This document shows positions 25,040 to 33,168 of a DNA stretch of 64,000 nucleotides, piece after piece; positions within the stretch are counted from its first letter, which is position 1, and each line of letters starts with the position of its first letter. The notes under the pieces are model-generated. The model made no database searches, was not told the origin of the DNA, and saw nothing but the letters and a program-made list of their open reading frames with translations. This DNA is from Cellulophaga sp. F20128 (lineage in GTDB: Bacteria; Bacteroidota; Bacteroidia; Flavobacteriales; Flavobacteriaceae). Both the position numbers and the translations under genes were made by a program. Location of the stretch: assembly GCF_023015805.1 (NCBI RefSeq), contig NZ_JALKBA010000002.1:186001-250000 (forward strand), given 5' to 3'.

Positions 25040-27436
25040 TTACTGTTGTTTTTTTATAAAACTTTGGTAAGTCCTATCAAATGAGTGGGCGTAAAGGGTT
25101 TCGTAATTTTTTGAAAAAGTAGTATAGTAATTCTGTGCCAAACCATGCTTGCCAGATGCTACTAATTCTGTGATTAAAATTTCAAGAGCGTATTCATTAA
25201 GATTGTCAAATAATAGAATTGTTTTTGCTATTTTTAAGTTTAATTCAGGATGTAATTTTTTGTTTTGTGTGTTGTAAATTTGAGATAAGAGATTTTCAAC
25301 CTCATTTGAAATTTTGTTTTTGTAAAAATCTGCCCATTCCGTTTGGGTGTTTTGAAGTATATTTCCTTTTTTTAGAACCTCCAGAAAATCCTCCAAATCG
25401 GCTATAACCAATTTGCCTTCCTTTAAATTGCCTGTAATATTTTCTTTTAATTTTTCATAATTAAAAATATCTATGTCTAGGTTTTTAGTGTTTAAAACAC
25501 TCCATTTTTTGTTTTCAAAAACTACCTCTAAGCCTTCGACTTTAGATAGAGCGATTCGTAACTTTCTAATGTTTCCATTTCTGTTTTCTTTAGCCTTGAT
25601 CTTGGAGACTCCTGGCCAAAATGTTTCTGTAAGCCTATTGGTGTTAATACCTTCCTTTTCATCCATATGCGCTAAAATTAAAAAAGAGAGCAACTGTTTG
25701 TGTAAAGGTGAAAATGAAATTGTAGAATCATCAGATACAAGGCGCATATTGAAATTGCCAAAAAGGGTAAGTGTGTTACGTTCTGGATTTTGATTTGTTT
25801 CTTTTTTTAAAATCGATTGGGGTTTGCTCGTGTGGGGTGCTGCTCCCTTTCTTCTGCGGTACAGGAATCCTACTACTAGTGCTAAGACCAGGAGTACACC
25901 GGTCAATATATAAGCTGTTTTTTGTTTTTTAATAGGGTTTGCATGATATAATTCAGTGATTTCTTTAGAAGAAATTCCTCTGTCCCATATTTTTAGGTCA
26001 TCAATGGAACCATAAAATTGTTCCCCCCAAATGTTATTTCCTATAACTAAAGATTGGTCAGACGTAATAATATCAGCCGTATTTGATTCTCCAATTTTTT
26101 TGCCATCTAGGTAAAATTCTATCGAGTTTTTAGGGTTGTAAATGGTAACTAAATGATGCCATTTTTTAGATTCAAGTGGGTGTTTTATAATATGGTCTTT
26201 TATAGTAGCCATAGTAAAATCAGGGTTTCCTTGTTTTAGTTTAAGAGAAAATGCCATCCCAAACCCAATTATTCCCATAAATTCACGAACGCGATCAGGT
26301 TTTACCCATACAGAGATGCTAATAGGTGTTTCAAAATCCAAAGTGTTTTGTTTGGAGTAATCAATAAAAGAATCCATTGTGTTTAAATGCAAAACACTAC
26401 CTCTTTCTGGGTCGTTTATTAAAGAGATATCCTTAGAAATAACTCTATCCCAGTTGGGTTCCATGTGATTTATAATTTTATGATCAAAAGAGAAATCGTA
26501 AACAAGATTATCCTTTAAAATGACGTCAAAAGCAGTAAAAATTCTAGGAGCATCGGTCTGTCCTTTGTGATGTATAACTTCTGCAGGAGTTATTCTGTAT
26601 CCATTTTTATAGGGAGCACGTACTTGTCTAAGTTGTGTCAAAGGAAATGAAAACCTTGCTGGGGTAATTACTTCTGGTGCATTTCTCCAAAATATTTCAT
26701 TCAATTTTGTGCCATTATAGGTAACAATGCCTCGAAAACGTCTTGTTTTATTTAAGGAATCCGAAATACTTTGTAATCTTGGTATTGGATTTTTTGGAGC
26801 AATAATAAAGTTAGGTGGTTTTCCTGTTAATTCCCATAACTCAAAAATATGGGCTAGAAGTGTACTGTCTTTTTCAGTCGTTGCGTTAAATAAAATTAGT
26901 TTGTCTAATGGATCTGAAGAAAATCGTTTTAAATATTTCTTCTCGTTTCTTAATTGTGCTATTGATGTTGTTGCTACATCCGACTCAAATACAACAAGAA
27001 TTTTAATGCCTTGTTTCTTAAGGTAATTCAGCTTTTGTGAATGCTCCTTGTTATAAAATAAAACTTGGTTTAAAAAATAATTGTTCAGATAATCTTTGAT
27101 ACCCTCTTGCTTAAATTCACCCTGTAATAGAAGAGAAACTATGGCGTCATCATTTTCCTTCAAAAAATTGGAAAGAGTGTCTAGTAAGTGAGAGAGGTGT
27201 TTTTTTGGCGAATAATTTTTAAGGACATATGTCTTTTTTGATTCTTCTAAATCCAATACAAATGCCCGTACTCCATTATCCAGGCTTTTTTCAATGGAAG
27301 TTAAATTTCGCTCACTAACAAAAGAATGGTCATCAATAGTTAAATCATTTTGAGCATTAATGAAATTGCAAAAAAAAAGGACGAATAATAAATAGACTAT
27401 TTTTATTTTATTTTCAACTATTTTATTCCTTCTCAT
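25040..27436 (-). CDS. Membrane-spanning regulator: PLC-like + LamG sensor, TM helix, winged-helix/BTAD-like output
   Basis: A 798-residue protein. Signal peptide about 1-29. Residues ~30-270 resemble a PI-PLC-X/glycerophosphodiesterase-type barrel (SLDNGVRAFVLDLEE) without clear catalytic histidines. A LamG/concanavalin-like domain spans ~315-495 (ISISVWVKPDR, KKWHHLVTIYN, FYGSIDDLKIWDRG). One helix is at 507-525, then RRRK. The cytoplasmic part has an OmpR-type winged helix (~555-655: SPLHKQLLSFLILAH, TFWPG, NIRKLRIALSK) and a helical BTAD-like tail. It would sense an envelope or glycan signal and bind DNA directly. Likely target is the GH109 gene 122 nt downstream. Function inferred. Confidence 0.75.
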   Translation of the reverse strand: MRRNKIVENKIKIVYLLFVLFFCNFINAQNDLTIDDHSFVSERNLTSIEKSLDNGVRAFVLDLEESKKTYVLKNYSPKKHLSHLLDTLSNFLKENDDAIVSLLLQGEFKQEGIKDYLNNYFLNQVLFYNKEHSQKLNYLKKQGIKILVVFESDVATTSIAQLRNEKKYLKRFSSDPLDKLILFNATTEKDSTLLAHIFELWELTGKPPNFIIAPKNPIPRLQSISDSLNKTRRFRGIVTYNGTKLNEIFWRNAPEVITPARFSFPLTQLRQVRAPYKNGYRITPAEVIHHKGQTDAPRIFTAFDVILKDNLVYDFSFDHKIINHMEPNWDRVISKDISLINDPERGSVLHLNTMDSFIDYSKQNTLDFETPISISVWVKPDRVREFMGIIGFGMAFSLKLKQGNPDFTMATIKDHIIKHPLESKKWHHLVTIYNPKNSIEFYLDGKKIGESNTADIITSDQSLVIGNNIWGEQFYGSIDDLKIWDRGISSKEITELYHANPIKKQKTAYILTGVLLVLALVVGFLYRRRKGAAPHTSKPQSILKKETNQNPERNTLTLFGNFNMRLVSDDSTISFSPLHKQLLSFLILAHMDEKEGINTNRLTETFWPGVSKIKAKENRNGNIRKLRIALSKVEGLEVVFENKKWSVLNTKNLDIDIFNYEKLKENITGNLKEGKLVIADLEDFLEVLKKGNILQNTQTEWADFYKNKISNEVENLLSQIYNTQNKKLHPELNLKIAKTILLFDNLNEYALEILITELVASGKHGLAQNYYTTFSKNYETLYAHSFDRTYQSFIKKQQ

Positions 27437-27633
27437 TGTATAACCTTTTATAGTTACTTAAAAATAGTATTGATACCTACATTAACTGGCAATTGTTATT
27501 CCTATTTAAGTGTTGCCAAAAGTATGTAAATATATATGAAAGTGAAAGTATCCTGACAATCTAAAATAGGGCAAGAAGGAGGTTTACAATTGCGTTTTAA
27601 GATAGTTATAACACCCATGTTTCTTTTTTTTAG

Positions 27634-27641
27634 TACTTTTG
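27634..27641 (+). promoter_or_regulatory. Putative Bacteroidota -7 element before the HYC_CC_PP gene
   Basis: TACTTTTG matches TAnnTTTG and lies 8 nt before the ATG at 27650, implying a very short or absent leader. No convincing -33 TTG was found. It supports the internal ATG rather than a start at 27590. Confidence 0.4.
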
Positions 27642-27649
27642 CAATTGTA

Positions 27650-28063
27650 ATGAAAACAATATTTCATAAAATAGCGGCTTTAAGTATGGCCATTGTAGTC
27701 TTATTTTCTACAATGTCCTTTGCTATTGATATGCATTATTGTGGAGATACCCTTGTAGAGACAGCTATATTTCAAAAGGCAGTAGGTTGCGAAATGGATA
27801 TGAATAGTTTGTCAACAAAGGAGTGTTCTGTTACGGAAAAAAATTGTTGTGAAAATGAGCAATTGGTGGTTGACGGACAAGATAACCTACAGTTTTCGGC
27901 GGACAAAGTTTCATTCAACCAACTCTTATTTATTGCTTCCTTTGTATTTACATACAATACTCGTTTTAAAGGTATAGAAGAAAAACCTAGACCTTATGAA
28001 AAATACACTGCACCACTCGTCGTCAAGGAGATTTTTAAGTTAGACGAGACCTATTTAATTTGA
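27650..28063 (+). CDS. HYC_CC_PP-type small exported protein
   Basis: From the ATG at 27650 it is 137 residues, with a signal peptide (FHKIAALSMAIVVLFSTMSFA), then MHYCGD, NCCENE and a proline-containing tail (EKPRPYEKYTAP). This pattern matches the HYC_CC_PP family of Bacteroidota, found beside copper-efflux genes. A start at 27590 would add 20 residues with no better signal and would place the -7-like TACTTTTG inside the gene. Cysteines and His suggest metal binding. Head of the copper island. Confidence 0.8.
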   Translation: MKTIFHKIAALSMAIVVLFSTMSFAIDMHYCGDTLVETAIFQKAVGCEMDMNSLSTKECSVTEKNCCENEQLVVDGQDNLQFSADKVSFNQLLFIASFVFTYNTRFKGIEEKPRPYEKYTAPLVVKEIFKLDETYLI

Positions 28064-28170
28064 TTTTAAACAATAGACTGTATTGTCCTGTAGCATTCTG
28101 CTATGTGGATAAATTTTTGTATTCGGTGTTTTCCGGACACCAATGTCTAATTGTTTAATAATCAATCCTT

Positions 28171-31100
28171 ATGCTAAATAAAAGCATTAAATTTTTAATA
28201 GAAAATAAACTTGTTGCGGTTCTTTTACTCCTCCTATTTATGGGGTGGGGAACGGTGAATGCACCTTTTAATTGGGATACAGGTTTTTTGCCAAGTGATC
28301 CTGTAGCCGTAGACGCCATTCCGGATATTGGTGAAAATCAACAAATTGTCTTTACCAAATGGGATGGAATTTCACCTCAAGATATTGAAGACCAAATTAC
28401 CTATCCACTAACCACATCTTTGCTCGGTATTCCTGGTGTAAAAACCATTCGTAGTTCATCCATGTTTGGCTTTTCAAGCATCTATATTATTTTTGAAGAA
28501 GATATAGAATTCTATTGGAGCCGAAGTCGGATTCTTGAAAAACTCAACTCATTACCAAGCGGATTGTTACCCGAAGGTGTTAATCCGGCTTTGGGTCCAG
28601 ATGCCACAGGATTGGGGCAAATATATTGGTACACATTAGAAGGGCGTGATGCAAACGGAAACGTTACTGGGGGTTGGGATTTACACGAACTCAGAAGCAT
28701 TCAAGATTACTATGTAAAATATGCCTTGTCCGCGGCAAGTGGTGTGTCTGAAGTGGCTTCTATTGGGGGTTATGTTCAGGAGTATCAAATTGATGTGAAT
28801 CCCGAACTCATGCGGCAGTACAATATTGGTTTAAACCAAGTAGTACAGGCTGTGAAGGAAAGTAATAAGGACATTGGTGCACAAACCTTAGAAATTAACA
28901 AAGCGGAGTATTTAGTGCGTGGCTTGGGCTATGTGAAGTCTGTTGCAGACATTGAAAATGCAGTTGTTACATCAGAAGAATTTACGGCCATCAAAATTAA
29001 AGATATCGCTAAAGTAGCCTTGGGACCTTCTGCCCGAAGAGGCATATTAGATAAAGAAGGAGCAGAAGTCGTTGGAGGCGTTGTGGTAGCGCGGTATGGT
29101 GCTAATCCAATGGAGGTGATTAATAACGTTAAAGAAAAAATTAGTGAATTAAGTACAGGCTTGCCTTCTAAGGTTTTGGCAGATGGACGCACTTCACAAG
29201 TGACAATTATTCCTTTTTACGATAGATCAGAATTGATTCAAGAAACTCTAGGCACCCTAAATGAAGCCTTAACCCTAGAAATATTAATTACCATTTTGGT
29301 GATTATCATTATGGTTTATAATCTTAGGGCTTCTATTTTAATATCGGGACTACTCCCTGTTGCCGTATTAATGGTATTTATAGCCATGAAATTTTTTGGT
29401 GTTGATGCCAATATTGTAGCACTTTCTGGTATTGCTATAGCTATAGGTACTATGGTCGATGTGGGGGTCATCCTTTCTGAAAACATTATTCGACATCTGG
29501 ACGAAGACGACGGAAAATTATCGATAAATACAGTGGTCTATAATGCTACAACAGAAGTTTCTGGTGCTATCGTTACGGCAGTAATGACCACCATTATTAG
29601 TTTTATTCCTGTCTTTACAATGATTGGTGCAGAAGGCAAACTGTTTCGGCCCTTGGCCTTTACAAAGACCTTTGCTTTAACCGCATCACTTATCGTGGCT
29701 TTATTTTTAATTCCCCCTTTTGCAGCCTTTTTATTCAGAAGAAAAAGTGTTAAAAAGAGTTTTAGCTATATTTTAAATGCTGTATTGATTTTAGCTGGAC
29801 TAATTTCTGTCTTTTATGGTTATTGGTTAGGTCTTGTTTTGGTTGCATTTGGAGGTACAGGAATTTTAAAACTTCAAGAGAAAATTAATGCAAAGCGAGC
29901 AAATGGCATTAATATTATCATTTCCGTAGCGTCAATAGTATTGCTTTTGGCTGAATATTGGAGGCCTTTAGGAGTTGATAAAAGCATTTTTTTGAACCTT
30001 ATTTTTGTAGGGGTTATTTGCTTTGGGTTATTGGGTGTTTTTACACTATTTATTAAATATTACACCGAAATTTTAAGATGGTGCTTAGACAATAAGTTCC
30101 TGTTCCTTTCTGTTCCAACTGCCATTGTAATTGCTGGGTTTTTTATTATGAAAAACACGGGTAAGGAATTTATGCCATCCCTAAACGAAGGCTCCTTTTT
30201 GTTAATGCCTACCTCAATGCCGCATGCTGGGGTTGAAGAAAATAAACGGGTTTTACAGCAGTTGGATATGGCTGTAGCTAGTATTCCGGAGATTCAAACT
30301 GTAGTAGGGAAAGCAGGGCGAACAGAATCTGCTTTAGATCCGGCCCCCTTATCCATGTATGAAAATATGATTCAGTACAAACCAGAATATATGCAGAACA
30401 ACGCTGGTGAATGGCAACGCTATAAAGTTACTGATCAGGGTTATTTTGAATTGAAAGACGGACGCTTGGCGTATGACGGTAGTGAAAGGTTAAAAGAGTT
30501 GTTGAATCAAGAAGCACAAGGAATGAGTGATACCGATAAAAAATCAACATCACTTAAAGTGAGTACCAATGTTCAAAAATCGCAACTCACTCCAGATCCA
30601 GAAGGTGAATTTTACCGAAACTGGCGGCCAGAAATAAAATCTCCAGATGATATTTGGAACGAGATTGTAAGAGTTACAAAATTACCTGGAGTCACTTCAG
30701 CACCAAAGTTACAACCCATTGAAACCCGATTGGTGATGTTGCAAACAGGAATGCGTGCACCTATGGGAATAAAAGTTAAAGGGCAAGATTTAAAACAAAT
30801 AGAAGCCTTTGGGGTACAATTAGAGACTATCCTAAAACAAGCAGAGGGGGTTAAACAAGAAGCTGTATTTGCAGATCGTATTGTGGGGAAACCGTATTTG
30901 CTCATTGATATCGACAGGGAGAAAATAGCTCGTTATGGTGTGTCTATAGATGATGTGCAAAGTGTGTTAAAGGTAGCTCTGGGCGGTATGACCTTAACAC
31001 AAACTGTAGAAGGACGGGAACGTTATGGAGTAAGAGTGCGCTACCCAAGAGAGTTGCGTTCTAATCCTGATGATATAAAAGATATCTATATTCCGGTAGA

Positions 31101-31938
31101 AAAAGGCAGTCCGGTTCCATTAAGTGAATTGGCAACCATAAGGTATGAGCAAGGGCCACAAGTCATAAAAAGTGAAGATACCTTTTTAGTTGGTTATGTC
31201 TTATTTGATAAATTAGATGGTTTTGCAGAAGTAAATGTGGTTGAAAATGCACAAGCTTTAATTCAGCAAAAAATAGATGCAGGAGACTTAATAGTGCCCA
31301 AAGGTATTAATTACCAATTTACAGGAACCTATGAAAACCAGCTACGAGCAGAGAAAACCTTGTCGGTTGTGGTGCCTTTGGCCTTAGCCATCATCTTTTT
31401 AATTTTATACTTCCAATTCCGTTCGGTAGCAACCTCTTTGATGGTTTTTACGGGGATCGCTGTAGCCTTTGCCGGTGGCTTTATAATGATCTGGCTATAC
31501 GGGCAAGGGTGGTTTTTAAATTTTAATTTTTTTGGTGAAAATCTACGAGATTTATTCCAAATGCATCCCATCAATTTAAGTGTCGCTGTTTGGGTTGGGT
31601 TTATTGCACTTTTCGGAATAGCAACCGATGATGGAGTGGTAATGGCTACTTATTTAACACAGACATTTCGTAGAAATACACCAGAAAACAAGAAAGAAAT
31701 TAGAGCGTCCATAGTTGAAGCTGGTGAAAAAAGGATTCGACCATGTTTAATGACAACAGCTACTACCATTTTGGCCTTGTTGCCAGTTCTAACATCCACA
31801 GGACGAGGAAGTGATATTATGATTCCGATGGCTATACCCAGTTTTGGAGGGATGTTAATTGCATTAATAACCTTATTTGTAGTGCCAGTTTTGTATAGCT
31901 GGAGAGCTGAATTCCAACTTAAAAGAACATCAAAATGA
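28171..31938 (+). CDS. cusA: CusA/CzcA-type heavy-metal RND efflux pump
   Basis: A 1255-residue inner-membrane pump of the HME-RND family. It has 12 helices in two sets with large periplasmic loops. TM4 carries GIAIAIGTMVDVGVILSEN (proton relay Asp) and the second half IATDDGVVMAT. The loop near 850-950 includes TRLVMLQTGMRAPMGIKVKG, with Met residues expected for Cu(I)/Ag(I) specificity. It is longer than usual (about 1040) because of extra helices near residues 535-630. Its ATGA stop/start overlap with the TolC gene shows translational coupling. Confidence 0.95.
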   Translation: MLNKSIKFLIENKLVAVLLLLLFMGWGTVNAPFNWDTGFLPSDPVAVDAIPDIGENQQIVFTKWDGISPQDIEDQITYPLTTSLLGIPGVKTIRSSSMFGFSSIYIIFEEDIEFYWSRSRILEKLNSLPSGLLPEGVNPALGPDATGLGQIYWYTLEGRDANGNVTGGWDLHELRSIQDYYVKYALSAASGVSEVASIGGYVQEYQIDVNPELMRQYNIGLNQVVQAVKESNKDIGAQTLEINKAEYLVRGLGYVKSVADIENAVVTSEEFTAIKIKDIAKVALGPSARRGILDKEGAEVVGGVVVARYGANPMEVINNVKEKISELSTGLPSKVLADGRTSQVTIIPFYDRSELIQETLGTLNEALTLEILITILVIIIMVYNLRASILISGLLPVAVLMVFIAMKFFGVDANIVALSGIAIAIGTMVDVGVILSENIIRHLDEDDGKLSINTVVYNATTEVSGAIVTAVMTTIISFIPVFTMIGAEGKLFRPLAFTKTFALTASLIVALFLIPPFAAFLFRRKSVKKSFSYILNAVLILAGLISVFYGYWLGLVLVAFGGTGILKLQEKINAKRANGINIIISVASIVLLLAEYWRPLGVDKSIFLNLIFVGVICFGLLGVFTLFIKYYTEILRWCLDNKFLFLSVPTAIVIAGFFIMKNTGKEFMPSLNEGSFLLMPTSMPHAGVEENKRVLQQLDMAVASIPEIQTVVGKAGRTESALDPAPLSMYENMIQYKPEYMQNNAGEWQRYKVTDQGYFELKDGRLAYDGSERLKELLNQEAQGMSDTDKKSTSLKVSTNVQKSQLTPDPEGEFYRNWRPEIKSPDDIWNEIVRVTKLPGVTSAPKLQPIETRLVMLQTGMRAPMGIKVKGQDLKQIEAFGVQLETILKQAEGVKQEAVFADRIVGKPYLLIDIDREKIARYGVSIDDVQSVLKVALGGMTLTQTVEGRERYGVRVRYPRELRSNPDDIKDIYIPVEKGSPVPLSELATIRYEQGPQVIKSEDTFLVGYVLFDKLDGFAEVNVVENAQALIQQKIDAGDLIVPKGINYQFTGTYENQLRAEKTLSVVVPLALAIIFLILYFQFRSVATSLMVFTGIAVAFAGGFIMIWLYGQGWFLNFNFFGENLRDLFQMHPINLSVAVWVGFIALFGIATDDGVVMATYLTQTFRRNTPENKKEIRASIVEAGEKRIRPCLMTTATTILALLPVLTSTGRGSDIMIPMAIPSFGGMLIALITLFVVPVLYSWRAEFQLKRTSK

Positions 31939-33167
31939 AAAATTTAAAATCATTCATAAAAGCAATCTTGATTCTTGGTTCTTTTCTCTTGGTTCTTTCT
32001 GCTCAGAGTCAAGAATTGGAAACATTGATCCATGAAGCTTTGGATAATAATCCGGAGATTCAAAAGGTAGATTTACAGTATAAAATTGCTACTGAAAAGG
32101 TGACTGAAGTAAACAGTTTGCCCAATACGGAATTTAATTTAGGGGTTATGGCTATTGCACCTGAAATGGAAATGCCTATGGACCGTTTTAGATTATCTGT
32201 AATGCAAATGTTGCCTTGGTTTGGTACTATAACGGCACGAGAAAATTATGCTACATCAATGGCCGAAGCACAGTACATAGAGGTTGCGATTGCAAAGAGA
32301 AAATTAACACTTTCCGTTTCCCAATTTTATTACCAACTCTTTGAAATTAAGGCGAAGCAGGAAGTGTTAACTAAAAATATTGTACTGCTACAATCTTATG
32401 AAAAGCTTGCACTTACTTCTCTAGAAGTAGGTATGGCTTCGGCGGTAGATGTGTTGCGATTACAGATCAGACAAAACGAACTGCAGCAGGAGAAAGACGT
32501 TTTAACTCAGCAATACATTGGTATACAAGCCGCATTGAATAGTGTTATGAATCGAGAGTATGATAAAGAGGTGACTGTAGTTTCGTTTGTGCAAATTCCA
32601 GAAGACGACCATTTTAATGGTTATGAAACCTTGGTGATAAATCCAGAATTACTTAAATATGATAAGCTGTATCAATCTGTAGAGCTATCGGAGTTGGTAA
32701 ACCAAAAAGAAGGAGGACCAATGATAGGTTTTGGGGTGGAATATATTAATCAAGAAAATAGCCCAATGATAACGAGTGCATATAAAGATATGGTAATGCC
32801 TATGTTGTCTGCCTCTATACCCATTTTTAACAAAAAATACAAATCGCTAACCAAGCAAAATGAATGGAAAAAACAGGAGATATCAGCCCAAAAAGAAGAA
32901 CGCTTAAATCTGCTGAAATCTGAATTATCAAAAGCCATTTCGCAACGTAATCAGTCGCGAATTAAATTCATCACACAAGAGAAAAACTTAAATCAGGCTA
33001 AAAACGCCGAACAAATTCTTGTTCGTAGTTACGAAACAGGAACCATTGATTTTATGGATGTTTTGGATATTCAAGAATTGCAGTTGAAGTTTCAAATGGG
33101 GCAGATTGATGCCGTTAAACTTTATTATGTTCAATCTGCTATTATTAATTATCTAATAAATATATAA
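31935..33167 (+). CDS. TolC-family outer-membrane efflux protein (CusC-like)
   Basis: A 410-residue protein with signal peptide (ILGSFLLVLSAQSQ) and two repeats of long helices (SQFYYQLFEIKAKQEVL, EQILVRSYETGTIDFMDVLD), as in TolC channels. It forms the exit duct for CusA/CusB. It is shorter than E. coli CusC, normal for Bacteroidota metal-efflux OMFs. It overlaps cusA by 4 nt and is 1 nt from the multicopper oxidase gene. Confidence 0.93.
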   Translation: MKNLKSFIKAILILGSFLLVLSAQSQELETLIHEALDNNPEIQKVDLQYKIATEKVTEVNSLPNTEFNLGVMAIAPEMEMPMDRFRLSVMQMLPWFGTITARENYATSMAEAQYIEVAIAKRKLTLSVSQFYYQLFEIKAKQEVLTKNIVLLQSYEKLALTSLEVGMASAVDVLRLQIRQNELQQEKDVLTQQYIGIQAALNSVMNREYDKEVTVVSFVQIPEDDHFNGYETLVINPELLKYDKLYQSVELSELVNQKEGGPMIGFGVEYINQENSPMITSAYKDMVMPMLSASIPIFNKKYKSLTKQNEWKKQEISAQKEERLNLLKSELSKAISQRNQSRIKFITQEKNLNQAKNAEQILVRSYETGTIDFMDVLDIQELQLKFQMGQIDAVKLYYVQSAIINYLINI

Positions 33168-33168
33168 G

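Noticed and set aside
27590-27649. Upstream in-frame ATG-like extension of the HYC_CC_PP gene
   Set aside because: It would put a TAnnTTTG -7 element inside the gene, and the signal peptide begins properly at 27650.
28125-28141. Hairpin GGTGT/ACACC before cusA as an attenuator
   Set aside because: Only a 5-bp stem with no U-run; too weak to call.
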